The translations under genes and the position numbers were made by a program. The notes under the pieces were generated by a model. The model was not told the DNA's origin, did not search any database, and worked only from the letters and a program-made list of their open reading frames with translations. DNA of 64,000 nt from Leptotrichia sp. oral taxon 212 (GTDB taxonomy: Bacteria > Fusobacteriota > Fusobacteriia > Fusobacteriales > Leptotrichiaceae): assembly GCF_001274535.1 (NCBI RefSeq), contig NZ_CP012410.1, forward strand, positions 248,001 to 312,000, written 5' to 3'. This document shows positions 25,115 through 34,922 of the stretch, piece by piece (positions within the stretch are counted from its first letter, which is position 1; the number at the start of each line of letters is the position of its first letter).

Positions 25115-27154
25115 ATGAGAGAACTGGATAAGGAGGGAAGAAGCCCTAGATACATTGCTTTCATCTCTCTAGTAACACTTGTTTTTTTAATTTTTATAGG
25201 AAGATTGTTCGCGATACAGATACTGGAAGCTTCAAAATACGAAGAAAGAGCATTGCAGAACAGAATAAGGACTAATATTATAAAAGCAACAAGAGGGGAA
25301 ATATATGACAGGAATGGAAAACTTCTCGCAAAAAATATTACAGGATATATGCTGGTTCATTATGCTACAAAACAGATAGACTCTACAGATACAAAAATTC
25401 TGAGGGAAATACAGAGTTTTAATATGGATCAGATAAGAGAGAGACTGTCAAAAGAGAAAAAATCCAGACAGGAAAAACTTCTGGAAACAATAATAGATAT
25501 AAAAAAAATAAGTGAACTTACAGGGTATACAACAGATTACATTATTACAAGGTTTTTTAAACAGCCACGTATAGGAACTGATAAATCAATACTTGTTATA
25601 GAAGATTTAGATAAGAATATAGCTTTAAAAGCTATAGAAAAAATCGATAATAATAGGATAGATATAGTAGAATATAATAAAAGATTTTATCCTGAAGACA
25701 GTATTGCTTCACATGTAATAGGAAATGTAAAACCCATTGATGAGAAGGAATATGAAAAACTAAAAGAAGAAGGGTATCAGAATACAGATCTTATAGGGAA
25801 AAAAGGTGTCGAAAAGCAATATGATAAAGAAATGAAAGGTCAGGATGGAGTTGAAAATGTTGAAGTTGATGCTAAAGGTAATACAATAAGACGTTTAGAA
25901 AATACTGATAGTATAGCTGGTAAGAGTATATATTTATCAATTGATTTAGAATTGCAAAAATATATGACAAAGGCTTTTGAAGGGAAAAGTGGAGCATTTA
26001 TTGCAATGGAAGCAAAAACGGGGAAAATAATAACTTTTGTAAGTTATCCTGAAATAAGCCTGAATCTGTTAAGTTCAAGAATTCCTGATGCACAATGGAA
26101 TGAACTGGTGAATTCAAAATCAAAACCACTTGTAAATAAAGGAATTGCTGGATTATATCCTCCTGGATCAACTTACAAGGCTGTAACAGGATCGGCTATC
26201 CTTGAATCAGGAATTTCTCCATATGAAAGTGTAGTATCAACAGGACAGTACAGATATAAAGGACTCGTATTCAGAGATTCCAGTAAATCAGGAAATGGAG
26301 TCACTAATTTTAATAAATCAATAGAACAATCAGTAAATACTTATTATTATGTATTTTCACAAAAGGCAGGATTAGATAATGTCATAAAATATTCTAAGGA
26401 ATTTGGGATAGGAGAAAAAACAGGAATAGATATTCCTGGAGAATTACCTGGTACATTACCTACACCTGAATGGAAAAAGAAAAGATTTAAAAATTCAAAG
26501 AATCCTGGAGACAGAACCTGGCTGCCAGGAGATCTTATAAATATGTCTATTGGACAGGGTTATGTTCTAACAACACCTCTCCAGATAGCATCTGTTTATC
26601 AGATTATAGCTAATAACGGTATAATGATGAAACCTACAGTTGTGGATAAATTTATGCTGTATAATGGACAGATGGAAGTTAACAAGCCACAGGTAGTAAG
26701 AAAAATAAATATAAGTGATAAGACGCTTAAATTGATGCAAAATGCTCTTAGATTACCTGTTATAGGTTATGGAGGAACTGCGAAGATTTTAAAATTTAAT
26801 GATTTAGCTGTATCAGCTAAAACAGGGACAGCACAGAATACAGGATTTAGAGATCACCATTCATGGATTGCCGGATATTTTCCATCAGATAATCCTGAAA
26901 TAGTTTTTGTATCAATTGTAGAAGGTGGAGGTTACGGTGGAACAGCTTCAGGAAATATGGCAAGAATTTTTATAGAAAAATATAGAGAACTTGAAAGAGC
27001 TAAAAAAAATGCAGCAGCAGCTGAAGCGGCAAAAAAACAGGAACAGAATAATCAAAATACTTTGAATAATCAAAATCTCCAAAATAATCAGAATGAACAG
27101 AATAATATAACGGTTCAAAATAATGGTCGAAGAAAAAAAAGAGGAAGAAGATAA
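25115..27154 (+). CDS. mrdA: Penicillin-binding protein 2 (elongation-specific transpeptidase)
   Basis: PBP2 cross-links peptidoglycan during cell elongation with RodA. The 679-residue protein has one N-terminal membrane helix (about residues 14-36), a dimerisation domain, and a transpeptidase domain with the active-site serine S352 in PPGSTYK (K355), SVN at 406-408 and KTG at 569-571. The C-terminal tail is low complexity, rich in N and Q (repeated NNQN-like steps) and ending in a basic KKRGRR, longer than usual for the family. rodA is not adjacent. RNase J follows 22 bp later. Confidence 0.93.
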   Translation: MRELDKEGRSPRYIAFISLVTLVFLIFIGRLFAIQILEASKYEERALQNRIRTNIIKATRGEIYDRNGKLLAKNITGYMLVHYATKQIDSTDTKILREIQSFNMDQIRERLSKEKKSRQEKLLETIIDIKKISELTGYTTDYIITRFFKQPRIGTDKSILVIEDLDKNIALKAIEKIDNNRIDIVEYNKRFYPEDSIASHVIGNVKPIDEKEYEKLKEEGYQNTDLIGKKGVEKQYDKEMKGQDGVENVEVDAKGNTIRRLENTDSIAGKSIYLSIDLELQKYMTKAFEGKSGAFIAMEAKTGKIITFVSYPEISLNLLSSRIPDAQWNELVNSKSKPLVNKGIAGLYPPGSTYKAVTGSAILESGISPYESVVSTGQYRYKGLVFRDSSKSGNGVTNFNKSIEQSVNTYYYVFSQKAGLDNVIKYSKEFGIGEKTGIDIPGELPGTLPTPEWKKKRFKNSKNPGDRTWLPGDLINMSIGQGYVLTTPLQIASVYQIIANNGIMMKPTVVDKFMLYNGQMEVNKPQVVRKINISDKTLKLMQNALRLPVIGYGGTAKILKFNDLAVSAKTGTAQNTGFRDHHSWIAGYFPSDNPEIVFVSIVEGGGYGGTASGNMARIFIEKYRELERAKKNAAAAEAAKKQEQNNQNTLNNQNLQNNQNEQNNITVQNNGRRKKRGRR

Positions 27155-27176
27155 ATAAAGAAAAGGAGGTAATTAG

Positions 27177-29051
27177 ATGTCGGAAAAAGTCGGAAAAAAA
27201 GGAAATGAAAAATCAGATTATCCTTTTAAAAGAAATTTTTCTAAAAATGCTAATATAACCAGAATAAAATCTAATATTCAGAATACGGCATTATATAGTG
27301 ATGATGAATATCTGAATGAAGCAACAGGCTCAAAATTTATACCTGAAAAATTAGATTCTACCAATATGAAAAATGAAAATAGAAAAAAAGAGGAAAAAGT
27401 ATACATAATTCCTCTTGGTGGAATTGAAGAGGTTGGAAAAAACATGACTGCATTTCAATATAAGGATGAAATTATAATTGTAGATGCGGGACTTACCTTT
27501 CCTGAGGATGAACATTTAGGAATAGATGTTATAATCCCTGATTTTTCATATCTGGAAAGTAACAGAGATAAAATAAAGGCACTGCTTTTAACACACGGAC
27601 ATGAAGATCACATAGGAGCAATTCCTTATTTATATCAGAAACTGGGATCAGAGGATATTCCAATGTATGGAGGAAGGCTTACTTTGGAACTTGCAAAGGC
27701 AAAATTTGAAAAAAAAGATGCAAAGCTCCCTAAGGAAAAAATTATAAAAGGAAGAAGTATACTGAAAATTTCAAAATATTTTACAGTAGAATTTGTAAGC
27801 GTGACCCACAGTATAGCTGACTGTTATGCAATATGTATAAAAACTCCTGCAGCTACAATTCTTCATACGGGAGATTTTAAGGTGGACTTGACACCGGTTG
27901 ATGGGGAAGGGTTTGATTTTGGAAGACTTGCGCAGTTGGGAGAAGAAGGAGTAGATCTTTTACTGTCAGACAGTACAAATGCACAGATACCTGGATTTAC
28001 ACCATCAGAAAGAACAGTTGGAGAAAGTCTGACAGATGAATTTTCTAAAGCGCAGGGAAGAATAATATTAGCCGCATTTGCGTCACATGTGCACAGATTG
28101 CAGCAGATAATCTATATAGCTGAAAAAAATGGAAGAAAAATAGCAATAGATGGAAGAAGCATGGTTAAAATATTTGAAATATGTTCAAATTTAGGATATT
28201 TAAAAATTCCTAAAGGAATAATGATAGACATAGACAAAGTTGAAACATTACCGGCGGATAAAGTACTTATATTGTGTACTGGAACGCAGGGAGAACCTCT
28301 GGCTGCACTGTCAAGAATAGCAAATGGAAGTCATAAATATATTTCATTAAGGGAAGGGGATACGGTAGTAATTTCAGCTACACCTATACCTGGAAATGAA
28401 AAGGCGGCTTATAAGAATATAAATCAGCTGATGAAAAGACATGCAAATGTTGTTTTTGAAAGAGGAGTAGGAATACACGTCTCAGGACATGGATGTCAAG
28501 AAGAGCAGAAATTGATGCTGAACCTTATAAAACCTAAGTTTTTTATGCCGGTACACGGAGAGTTCGTAATGCTTAAAAAACACAAGGAACTGGCAGAAGC
28601 TGTAGGAATTCCTTCAAATAATATAATACTGGCTGAAAATGGTATGAAACTGGAACTTACAAAGTCAAATTTCAAGGCTGTAGGAAAGGTTCCAAGTGGA
28701 GTTACACTGATAGATGGATTTGGGATAGGAGATATTGGAAATGCAGTATTAAAGGATAGACAGAATCTTGCTGATGATGGTATAGTAATAATTTCAATAT
28801 CACAGTATAAGACAGGTAAGTTTAATAAGCAGATAGAGCTGGTAACAAGAGGATTTGTATATAATAAAGATGCAGAAAGCCTACTGTCAGAAACAAAAGA
28901 ACTTATAAGACTTGAACTGGAAAATATGGAAACACAGGATGTAAAAGAAATTGGAAAAATAAAGCAGAGATTAAAATTAAAGATAGGAGAATTCCTGAAT
29001 AAAAAAACAGACAGGGAACCTATAATTCTGCCTATAATAATGGAGGTTTAA
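27177..29051 (+). CDS. rnj: Ribonuclease J
   Basis: RNase J is a beta-CASP metallo-beta-lactamase-fold nuclease with endo- and 5'-exonuclease activity, central to mRNA decay. The 624-residue chain has a basic, disordered N-terminal extension of about 73 residues before the usual start (KVYIIPLGGIEEVGKN). The zinc motif HGHEDH is at 140-145; further ligands are in VTHSIADC and LHTGDFK. The beta-CASP and C-terminal domains (HVSGHGCQEEQ, PVHGEF) are complete. AAAGGAGG precedes ATG 27177, so the extension is likely translated. yhbY begins 1 bp after the stop. Confidence 0.95.
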   Translation: MSEKVGKKGNEKSDYPFKRNFSKNANITRIKSNIQNTALYSDDEYLNEATGSKFIPEKLDSTNMKNENRKKEEKVYIIPLGGIEEVGKNMTAFQYKDEIIIVDAGLTFPEDEHLGIDVIIPDFSYLESNRDKIKALLLTHGHEDHIGAIPYLYQKLGSEDIPMYGGRLTLELAKAKFEKKDAKLPKEKIIKGRSILKISKYFTVEFVSVTHSIADCYAICIKTPAATILHTGDFKVDLTPVDGEGFDFGRLAQLGEEGVDLLLSDSTNAQIPGFTPSERTVGESLTDEFSKAQGRIILAAFASHVHRLQQIIYIAEKNGRKIAIDGRSMVKIFEICSNLGYLKIPKGIMIDIDKVETLPADKVLILCTGTQGEPLAALSRIANGSHKYISLREGDTVVISATPIPGNEKAAYKNINQLMKRHANVVFERGVGIHVSGHGCQEEQKLMLNLIKPKFFMPVHGEFVMLKKHKELAEAVGIPSNNIILAENGMKLELTKSNFKAVGKVPSGVTLIDGFGIGDIGNAVLKDRQNLADDGIVIISISQYKTGKFNKQIELVTRGFVYNKDAESLLSETKELIRLELENMETQDVKEIGKIKQRLKLKIGEFLNKKTDREPIILPIIMEV

Positions 29052-29052
29052 A

Positions 29053-29391
29053 ATGAATCTTTCGAGCAAAGAAAGAGCTTTCCTGAAAAAATTGGCACAT
29101 AATCTGGAACCTATTGTAAGAATAGGAAAAGGCGGTATGGATGATGATGTCATTGAAAGTATCGCAAATGTGGTAAAAAAAAGGGAGCTGATTAAAGTAA
29201 AAATATTACAGAATTCCTCTGTGGATCTAGAAAGGGAACTTGGGAATGAAATAGCTGATAAAACAGAATCAGTATATGTAGACAGTATTGGAAAAGTACT
29301 GATATTTTTCAGACCTGATAACAAAAAAGGAAAAATAACAAAGGAATTTAATGATTTTAAAAGGAAAGGGAAGAAATTAGAGAATGAGTAG
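29053..29391 (+). CDS. yhbY: YhbY/CRS1-CRM RNA-binding protein
   Basis: This 112-residue CRM-domain protein associates with pre-50S ribosomal particles in other bacteria. The start LSSKERAFLKKLAHNLEPIVRIGKGGMDD and the GxxG-like IGKGG loop are diagnostic. It starts 1 bp after the RNase J gene and overlaps the next gene by 8 bp, so it is tightly co-translated. The C-terminal 20 residues are strongly basic. Confidence 0.92.
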   Translation: MNLSSKERAFLKKLAHNLEPIVRIGKGGMDDDVIESIANVVKKRELIKVKILQNSSVDLERELGNEIADKTESVYVDSIGKVLIFFRPDNKKGKITKEFNDFKRKGKKLENE

Positions 29392-29845
29392 TGGGATATT
29401 GTTTGGGAACAGGTTGCTGGACGTAGCTGCAATTTCCTGTTTTGCCGCACAGTTTTATAAGGTATTTTCTCCTCTTCTGAAAAAAGAAAGGATACAATGG
29501 AGAAGATTGTTCCAGACTGGTGGAATGCCGAGCTCTCATGCATCAACGGTTGTCTCTCTTTCTACAGGAGTGTATCTTCTTAAGGGAGCATCATCAGTGG
29601 AATTTGCAATTTCAATGGTTTTTATGGGAATAGTCCTATATGATGCCACTGGTATAAGAAGGCAGGCGGGAAAACACGCAAAAGCATTGAATACACTTGT
29701 AGATAATATAGAAAAAAGAGAAGGTATAGAAATAATAAGCGAGGAATTCAAAGAATTTCTTGGACATACTCCTGTTGAAGTTCTTGTAGGAAGCATTCTT
29801 GGAGTAGTTTTAGGACTTTTATTTAAAGGGTACATTTTAGGATAA
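29384..29845 (+). CDS. DUF212 / divergent PAP2 family membrane protein
   Basis: The 153-residue protein belongs to the DUF212 family related to PAP2 phosphatases and vanadium haloperoxidases. It shows GGMPSSHASTVVSLSTG (residues 46-62), matching the PSGH-like motif, and GIRRQAGKHAKALN, with four or so hydrophobic segments. It overlaps yhbY by 8 bp. Family members are often annotated as acid phosphatase-like membrane proteins; the substrate is unknown, and a lipid or polyprenyl phosphate is only a guess. Confidence 0.85.
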   Translation: MSSGILFGNRLLDVAAISCFAAQFYKVFSPLLKKERIQWRRLFQTGGMPSSHASTVVSLSTGVYLLKGASSVEFAISMVFMGIVLYDATGIRRQAGKHAKALNTLVDNIEKREGIEIISEEFKEFLGHTPVEVLVGSILGVVLGLLFKGYILG

Positions 29846-29930
29846 AGTGTACAGGAATTGAGTTAAATAATAAAAAATAAATGAAAAAATAAGAAAAATA
29901 TTTTATTATTTAGGAGTTAGTAAAAAAAGC

Positions 29931-30680
29931 ATGAAAAAAAGACTGGATTTAATTCTTGTGGATCGAGGACTGTTTGATACAAGGGAAAAGGCTAAAAGGG
30001 AAATTATGGCAGGAAATGTAATTGTAAACGAACAGGCGGTAACTAAAGCAGGAACAAATTTTAAAGATACAGATGAACTGTCAATAAGAATAAAAGATAG
30101 ATTGCGATATGTGAGCCGAGGCGGATTAAAGCTGGAAAAGGCCATAAAAATATGGAATCTTGATTTCAGAAATAAAATAATACTTGACATAGGAGCATCT
30201 ACGGGAGGTTTCACAGACTGTGCATTGCAGAATGAAGCTGTGAGAGTTTACAGTGTAGATGTTGGAACAAATCAGCTCGACTGGAGACTGAAAAATGATG
30301 AAAGAGTGGTTTCTATAGAAGAAACACATATAAAAGATTTAACAACTGATGATATGGAAAACAATAGAGCTGATTTTATAGTTATTGATGTTTCATTTAT
30401 TTCGCTGACAAAAGTTATTCCTTATCTTGAAAAGTTTCTTAGTGAAAATGGTCAGGTTGTAATGCTTATAAAACCACAGTTTGAAGTTGGAAAGGAAAAA
30501 ATTGGCAAAAATGGCATAGTTATTGATGAAAAATATCATGATGAAGCAATAAAAAAAATAATTTCATTTTCAGGAGAAAGTGGTTATGAATTAGTGGGAG
30601 TAGAAGAGTCTCCTATAAAAGGAACTAAAGGGAATAAAGAATTTTTAATACTAATTAATTTTAATAAACAAAATAAATAG
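29931..30680 (+). CDS. tlyA: TlyA family rRNA (cytidine-2'-O)-methyltransferase
   Basis: TlyA proteins join an N-terminal S4 RNA-binding domain (KKRLDLILVDRGLFDTREKAKR region, residues 2-60) to an FtsJ-like methyltransferase. The AdoMet loop LDIGASTGGFTDC is near residues 84-96; the catalytic K-D-K-E type residues are consistent with the RrmJ fold. Homologues 2'-O-methylate cytidines in 16S/23S rRNA and influence capreomycin sensitivity; some are called haemolysins. No clear ribosome binding site precedes ATG 29931 (GGAGTTAGTAAAAAAAGC is the best match). ctpA begins 8 bp downstream. Confidence 0.9.
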   Translation: MKKRLDLILVDRGLFDTREKAKREIMAGNVIVNEQAVTKAGTNFKDTDELSIRIKDRLRYVSRGGLKLEKAIKIWNLDFRNKIILDIGASTGGFTDCALQNEAVRVYSVDVGTNQLDWRLKNDERVVSIEETHIKDLTTDDMENNRADFIVIDVSFISLTKVIPYLEKFLSENGQVVMLIKPQFEVGKEKIGKNGIVIDEKYHDEAIKKIISFSGESGYELVGVEESPIKGTKGNKEFLILINFNKQNK

Positions 30681-30688
30681 GAGGAAAA

Positions 30689-31999
30689 ATGAAAAAAAAT
30701 AAATTACTTCATGCAATTTTTGGACTTATACTGGTAAGTGTACCTCTGTTTTGCGCTACAACTATAATAAAAACTGCCAGAAATGACAAAAATGAAAGCG
30801 CAGGATATACAAAGGATACGACAGAGCTGAACAGAATTGTAGATGTCATCAATATAATTGAAAACAGATATGTAGGTAAGGAAGCAACTCCAAGCAAGGA
30901 AGAACTCTATAAAGGAGCTGTAGCAGGAGTTATAAACAAATTAAACGATCCATATTCAGAATACCTTTCAAAAGAGGATCTTGCAAATTTTTCTGAAGAA
31001 ATGGACGGAGAGTATGTAGGAGTTGGAATGACTATAAATAAGAAAAAGGGAGAGGCACTTGAAGTTGTTTCGCCATTTATAGGAAGTCCTGCAGAAAAAG
31101 TTGGAATAAAAATTGGAGATAAAATAACAAAAGTTGATGATAAGGATATACTTTCTCTGACTGCGGCAGATACTGTAAAAATGTTAAAAGGAAAAGAAGG
31201 AACAAAAGTTAATGTTGAAGTTGTCAGAAGTGGGAAAAAAGAACCATTAAAATTTACTATGACGAGGGCAAAGATAAAACTTGAAATGGTGGAAAGTAAA
31301 ATGCTTGATAATAGCATAGGATATGTAAGTCTTCTAAGGTTTGGAAACAATGTTGGAGAAGAAGTGCAGAAAGCCATAAAAGATTTACAGGCTAAAGGAA
31401 TGAAAGGATTAATTCTTGACCTGAGACTTAATCCAGGAGGTTCATTACAGGAAGCACAGGATATATCTTCTCTTTTTGTGAAGGAAAATCTGATAGTATC
31501 CTTAAAATATAAAGACGGACAGGAAAGAAAATATAACAGAACATTCAAAAATATGGGAGATTTTCCATTGGTAGTACTTATAAATAAAGGAAGTGCTTCT
31601 GCTTCAGAAATCGTTACAGGAGCTATAAAAGACTATAAAAGAGGTATAATTATAGGTGAAAAAACATTTGGAAAAGGAATAGTTCAGCAGATAATACCTC
31701 TTAGAACAAATGATGCAATAAAATTAACAATAGCACAGTATTTTACACCTAAAGGAAATTATATACATGAAAAAGGTATTGAACCTGATATAAAAGTTGA
31801 AATGGAAGAACTTCTTACATTAAAAGGATATGCTAATGATTCTGAACAGGCAAGAAAAAACAGGGAAAAGGAAGTAGAAGAAATACTTGTTAAAGATAAA
31901 GGTGCAGAAGAAGCAAAAAAAATAATTGCAGCAGGAGATGTACAGTTGAAAAGAGCGATTGAAGAAATGAACAAAAAGCTGAAAAACGGAAAAAAATAG
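30689..31999 (+). CDS. ctpA: C-terminal processing peptidase (S41 family)
   Basis: The 436-residue protein is an S41 protease acting outside the cytoplasmic membrane. It has an N-terminal membrane anchor or signal peptide (about residues 7-27), a PDZ domain (about 95-180), and a catalytic domain with S304 in GSASASE and K329 in GEKTFGKG, 25 residues apart, plus Q333, as in CtpB. Family members trim envelope proteins and peptidoglycan-hydrolase regulators. AGGAGG precedes ATG 30689. The C-terminal 70 residues are charged and helical. Confidence 0.93.
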   Translation: MKKNKLLHAIFGLILVSVPLFCATTIIKTARNDKNESAGYTKDTTELNRIVDVINIIENRYVGKEATPSKEELYKGAVAGVINKLNDPYSEYLSKEDLANFSEEMDGEYVGVGMTINKKKGEALEVVSPFIGSPAEKVGIKIGDKITKVDDKDILSLTAADTVKMLKGKEGTKVNVEVVRSGKKEPLKFTMTRAKIKLEMVESKMLDNSIGYVSLLRFGNNVGEEVQKAIKDLQAKGMKGLILDLRLNPGGSLQEAQDISSLFVKENLIVSLKYKDGQERKYNRTFKNMGDFPLVVLINKGSASASEIVTGAIKDYKRGIIIGEKTFGKGIVQQIIPLRTNDAIKLTIAQYFTPKGNYIHEKGIEPDIKVEMEELLTLKGYANDSEQARKNREKEVEEILVKDKGAEEAKKIIAAGDVQLKRAIEEMNKKLKNGKK

Positions 32000-32007
32000 G
32001 AGATATC

Positions 32008-32712
32008 ATGTTTTATGTAGTTGGTACACCGATAGGAAATCTGGAGGATATAACTTTCAGGGCTATCAGAATTTTAAAGGAAGTGGATTATATATTTGCT
32101 GAGGATACAAGAGTAACAAAAAGACTACTTGATCACTATGAAATTGAAAAAAGGGTGTATCAGTATCATGAGCATAATAAATTACATCAGATACAGAATA
32201 TATTGAGCTTATTGGAAGATGGTAAAAATATAGCATTAGTAACAGATGCAGGAACTCCATGTATTTCAGATCCGGGATTTGAACTCGTAAATGAAATATT
32301 AAAAAGGGATATGAAAGTAGCAGGTATTCCTGGAGCTTCCTCCATTGTTACAGGTGCCAGTATTTCAGGACTTGACATGAGAAGAATGGCATATGAAGGA
32401 TTTCTTCCAAAAAAGAAAGGTAGACAGACTTTATTTAACAAACTGCAGGCTGAAGAAAGAACAATAGTTATTCTGGAGTCGCCTAATAGAATTTTAAAAA
32501 CATTGAAGGATATAAGGGAATATCTTGGAGAAAGATATGTTGTCATAACAAGGGAACTGACTAAAATATATGAGGAAATAATAAGAGGAGATGTTTCTAA
32601 AATAATTGAAAAGCTGGAAAAAAAGCCTGTAAAAGGTGAGATAGTTTTGTTTATAAGGGCAAAAGATGATGACGGAATATATCTTAAAGATAAAAAGGGA
32701 GAAATAGAATGA
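32008..32712 (+). CDS. rsmI: 16S rRNA (cytidine-1402-2'-O)-methyltransferase
   Basis: RsmI methylates the ribose of C1402 in the decoding centre. The 234-residue tetrapyrrole-methylase-fold protein shows VVGTPIGNLEDITFRAI at the N-terminus, AEDTRVTKRLLDHY, and DAGTPCISDPG, all family signatures. It overlaps rbgA by four bases (ATGA at 32709-32712), so the two are translationally coupled. GGAGATATC precedes ATG 32008. Confidence 0.96.
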   Translation: MFYVVGTPIGNLEDITFRAIRILKEVDYIFAEDTRVTKRLLDHYEIEKRVYQYHEHNKLHQIQNILSLLEDGKNIALVTDAGTPCISDPGFELVNEILKRDMKVAGIPGASSIVTGASISGLDMRRMAYEGFLPKKKGRQTLFNKLQAEERTIVILESPNRILKTLKDIREYLGERYVVITRELTKIYEEIIRGDVSKIIEKLEKKPVKGEIVLFIRAKDDDGIYLKDKKGEIE

Positions 32713-33587
32713 ATATAAACTGGTATCCCGGTCATATGAAAAAAACAAAGGAACTGATAACTGAGAATTTAAAAATAATCGATCTGGTAATAGAAATACT
32801 GGATGCCAGAATACCTTTATCAAGTAAAAATCCAGATATTTCAAAATTGGCTAAAAATAAGCAGAAAATAATGGTTTTAAATAAGGTGGATCTTATAGAC
32901 AGTAGAGATTTGAAAAAATGGCAGGATTATTTTCTTGAAAATAATATTTCAGATTATTTTGTTGCTTTGAGTGTCGAAAAAGGAACGAATTTTAATGAAT
33001 TGAGAAAAATAATTGATAAAATATATGCTGACAAGCTGGAAAAAATGAAAAAAAAAGGTCTTAGAAAGACTGAAGTAAGAGCAATGATTGTTGGGATTCC
33101 AAATGTCGGAAAGTCCAAGTTTATAAATAAATTTGTGAATAAAAATAAAGCTAAAGTGGGAAATACACCCGGATTTACAAAAGGAAAGCAGTGGATAAAA
33201 ATAGACGACAAACTGGAACTACTGGATACTCCCGGAGTCTTATGGCCAAAATTTGAAGATGATTATGTAGCATATAATCTTGCTATAACGGGCTCTATAA
33301 AGGATAATGTCCTTCCTCTTGAGGAAGTTGCGTTAAAATTCTTTGAAAAACTGAAAAATCTGAATAAAATTGAAGAAATTATCAAAGCATACAATCTGGA
33401 GGAATGCATAGCTAAAGAAGAAATACATAACCTGGAAAACCATAAAATTCTGGAAATTCTGGAAAAAAGACTTGGAGTTTCAAAAAATGAGGAACACAAT
33501 TATGAAATAATATCCAGAAGAATTTTAAAGGACTACAGAATGGGAAAAATAGGGAAATTTTTTCTGGAATTTCCTGAAACTGAGTAA
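32709..33587 (+). CDS. rbgA: Ribosome biogenesis GTPase RbgA (YlqF)
   Basis: RbgA is a circularly permuted GTPase needed for a late step of 50S assembly. In the 292 residues the G4 motif NKVDL (near residue 57) precedes G1 GIPNVGKSKF (near residue 130), then G3 DTPG, the permuted order typical of the YlqF/YawG group; the start INWYPGHMKKTKE is diagnostic. It overlaps rsmI by four bases. A terminator-like hairpin follows. Confidence 0.96.
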   Translation: MNINWYPGHMKKTKELITENLKIIDLVIEILDARIPLSSKNPDISKLAKNKQKIMVLNKVDLIDSRDLKKWQDYFLENNISDYFVALSVEKGTNFNELRKIIDKIYADKLEKMKKKGLRKTEVRAMIVGIPNVGKSKFINKFVNKNKAKVGNTPGFTKGKQWIKIDDKLELLDTPGVLWPKFEDDYVAYNLAITGSIKDNVLPLEEVALKFFEKLKNLNKIEEIIKAYNLEECIAKEEIHNLENHKILEILEKRLGVSKNEEHNYEIISRRILKDYRMGKIGKFFLEFPETE

Positions 33588-33595
33588 AATAAATA

Positions 33596-33646
33596 GAGCT
33601 GTCTAATTAAGAAGACATAAAGAGCTTCTGTTTGTGGCAGCTTTTC
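33596..33646 (+). terminator. Terminator after rbgA
   Basis: AGCTGTC (33597-33603) pairs with GGCAGCT (33636-33642) with one G-U, an AGAAG/CTTCT stem lies inside, and TTTTC follows. Confidence 0.6.
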
Positions 33647-33665
33647 ATTTTAAAAGGAGAAAAAA

Positions 33666-34922
33666 ATGAGAATTGGAATATTTACAGACACCTATAGACC
33701 ACAGGTAAACGGAGTCGTCAGTTCTATAACTACTCTTGAAAGAGAATTACGTAAAAAGGGTCATAAAGTCTATATTATAACTACAACTGATCCGGATGCC
33801 CCTGCAGTGGAGCCTAATGTACTAAGAATACCGAGTATGGAATTTAAACCTTTGCCACAATATAGGTTAGGACTTCTCTATTCATCAAGAATAATAAAAA
33901 AAATAAAAAAACTTAATCTTGATATAATACATTCACAGACGGAATGGGGAGTTGGAACATTTGCAAGATTTGCAGCAATAAATCTTGAAATTCCTCTGGT
34001 TCATACATACCACACTCTTTATGAGTATTACACGCATTATATTACAAGAGGACATTTTACAGTACCTGCCAAGAAACTTGCGGCAGCAATAAGCCGATTT
34101 TACTGTGAAAAGTGTGATGCCCTGATAGTTCCTACAAGAAAAGTTGAAGATATACTGTACTCATATGATGTTGATAAAGTAATGAATATAATTCCTACAG
34201 GACTTGATCTGGACAGATTCTACCGTAAAAATTATACAGAAGAAGAAATAAAGTTCATGAGAGAAAGCTTTGGAATAGAAGAAAATGAATTTTTGTGTGT
34301 CTATATTGGAAGAATAGCACAGGAAAAAAGTATAGATTTACTTATTGACATGTTTTCAAAGATTAAAGATAAAACATTTAAGTTCATGATAGTAGGAAGG
34401 GGTCCCATAACGGAAGATCTGAAAAAACAGGCTGAAGATTTAGGAATAGGAGACAGGGTTATATTTGCAGGTGAAGTCCCTCATGATAAAGTGGCTATCT
34501 ACTATCAGATGGGAGATGTATTCTTAAATGCGAGCATTTCTGAAACACAGGGACTGACCTTTGTAGAAGCTATGGTGGCTGAAACACCGGTAAATGCTAG
34601 ATATGACTTAAATCTTGAAGATCTTCTGTTGAAAAATGAAGCAGGACTTGTTTATCGTAACGAAGAAGAATTTATAAATAATATAATGCTTCTGAAAGAG
34701 GATAGAGAATTTAGGGATAATATAGTTAAAAATGCTTTTAATATTTCTCAGGACTATACTGCAGAAAAATTTGGTGAAAGAGTGGAAGCGGTTTATAAAA
34801 AAACGATAGAGGAGTATGATATAAATGAAAGTTTTACTATTTTCAGAGGGGAAAAATACATTCAGCAGATCAGGCGTTGGGCAAGCATTAAATCATCAGG
34901 TAGAAGCCCTTGGAGCAAATAA
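33666..34922 (+). CDS. Glycosyltransferase family 4, 1,2-diacylglycerol 3-glucosyltransferase-like
   Basis: The 418-residue GT4 enzyme begins MRIGIFTDTYRPQVNGVVSS, has HTYHTLYEYYTHYI in the first Rossmann domain and the nucleotide-sugar site SETQGLTFVEAM in the second. It resembles the enzymes (LafB/Spr0981 type) that put glucose on diacylglycerol to make monoglucosyl-diacylglycerol. The last 32 codons overlap the next gene; homology of such enzymes usually ends near IEEY at about residue 386, so the tail SFTIFRGEK... looks like read-through into the neighbour's frame. The pair could produce a membrane glycolipid or a surface-polymer anchor. Sugar and acceptor are inferred. Confidence 0.8.
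   Translation: MRIGIFTDTYRPQVNGVVSSITTLERELRKKGHKVYIITTTDPDAPAVEPNVLRIPSMEFKPLPQYRLGLLYSSRIIKKIKKLNLDIIHSQTEWGVGTFARFAAINLEIPLVHTYHTLYEYYTHYITRGHFTVPAKKLAAAISRFYCEKCDALIVPTRKVEDILYSYDVDKVMNIIPTGLDLDRFYRKNYTEEEIKFMRESFGIEENEFLCVYIGRIAQEKSIDLLIDMFSKIKDKTFKFMIVGRGPITEDLKKQAEDLGIGDRVIFAGEVPHDKVAIYYQMGDVFLNASISETQGLTFVEAMVAETPVNARYDLNLEDLLLKNEAGLVYRNEEEFINNIMLLKEDREFRDNIVKNAFNISQDYTAEKFGERVEAVYKKTIEEYDINESFTIFRGEKYIQQIRRWASIKSSGRSPWSK

Noticed and set aside
27001-27150. A/N-rich repeats at the end of mrdA as a separate element
   Set aside because: They are in frame and form a low-complexity Asn/Gln C-terminal tail; no mobile-element ends.
30907-31548. Minus-strand ORF of 213 codons opposite ctpA
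   Set aside because: Shadow of the S41 peptidase gene; no start signal or recognisable motif.
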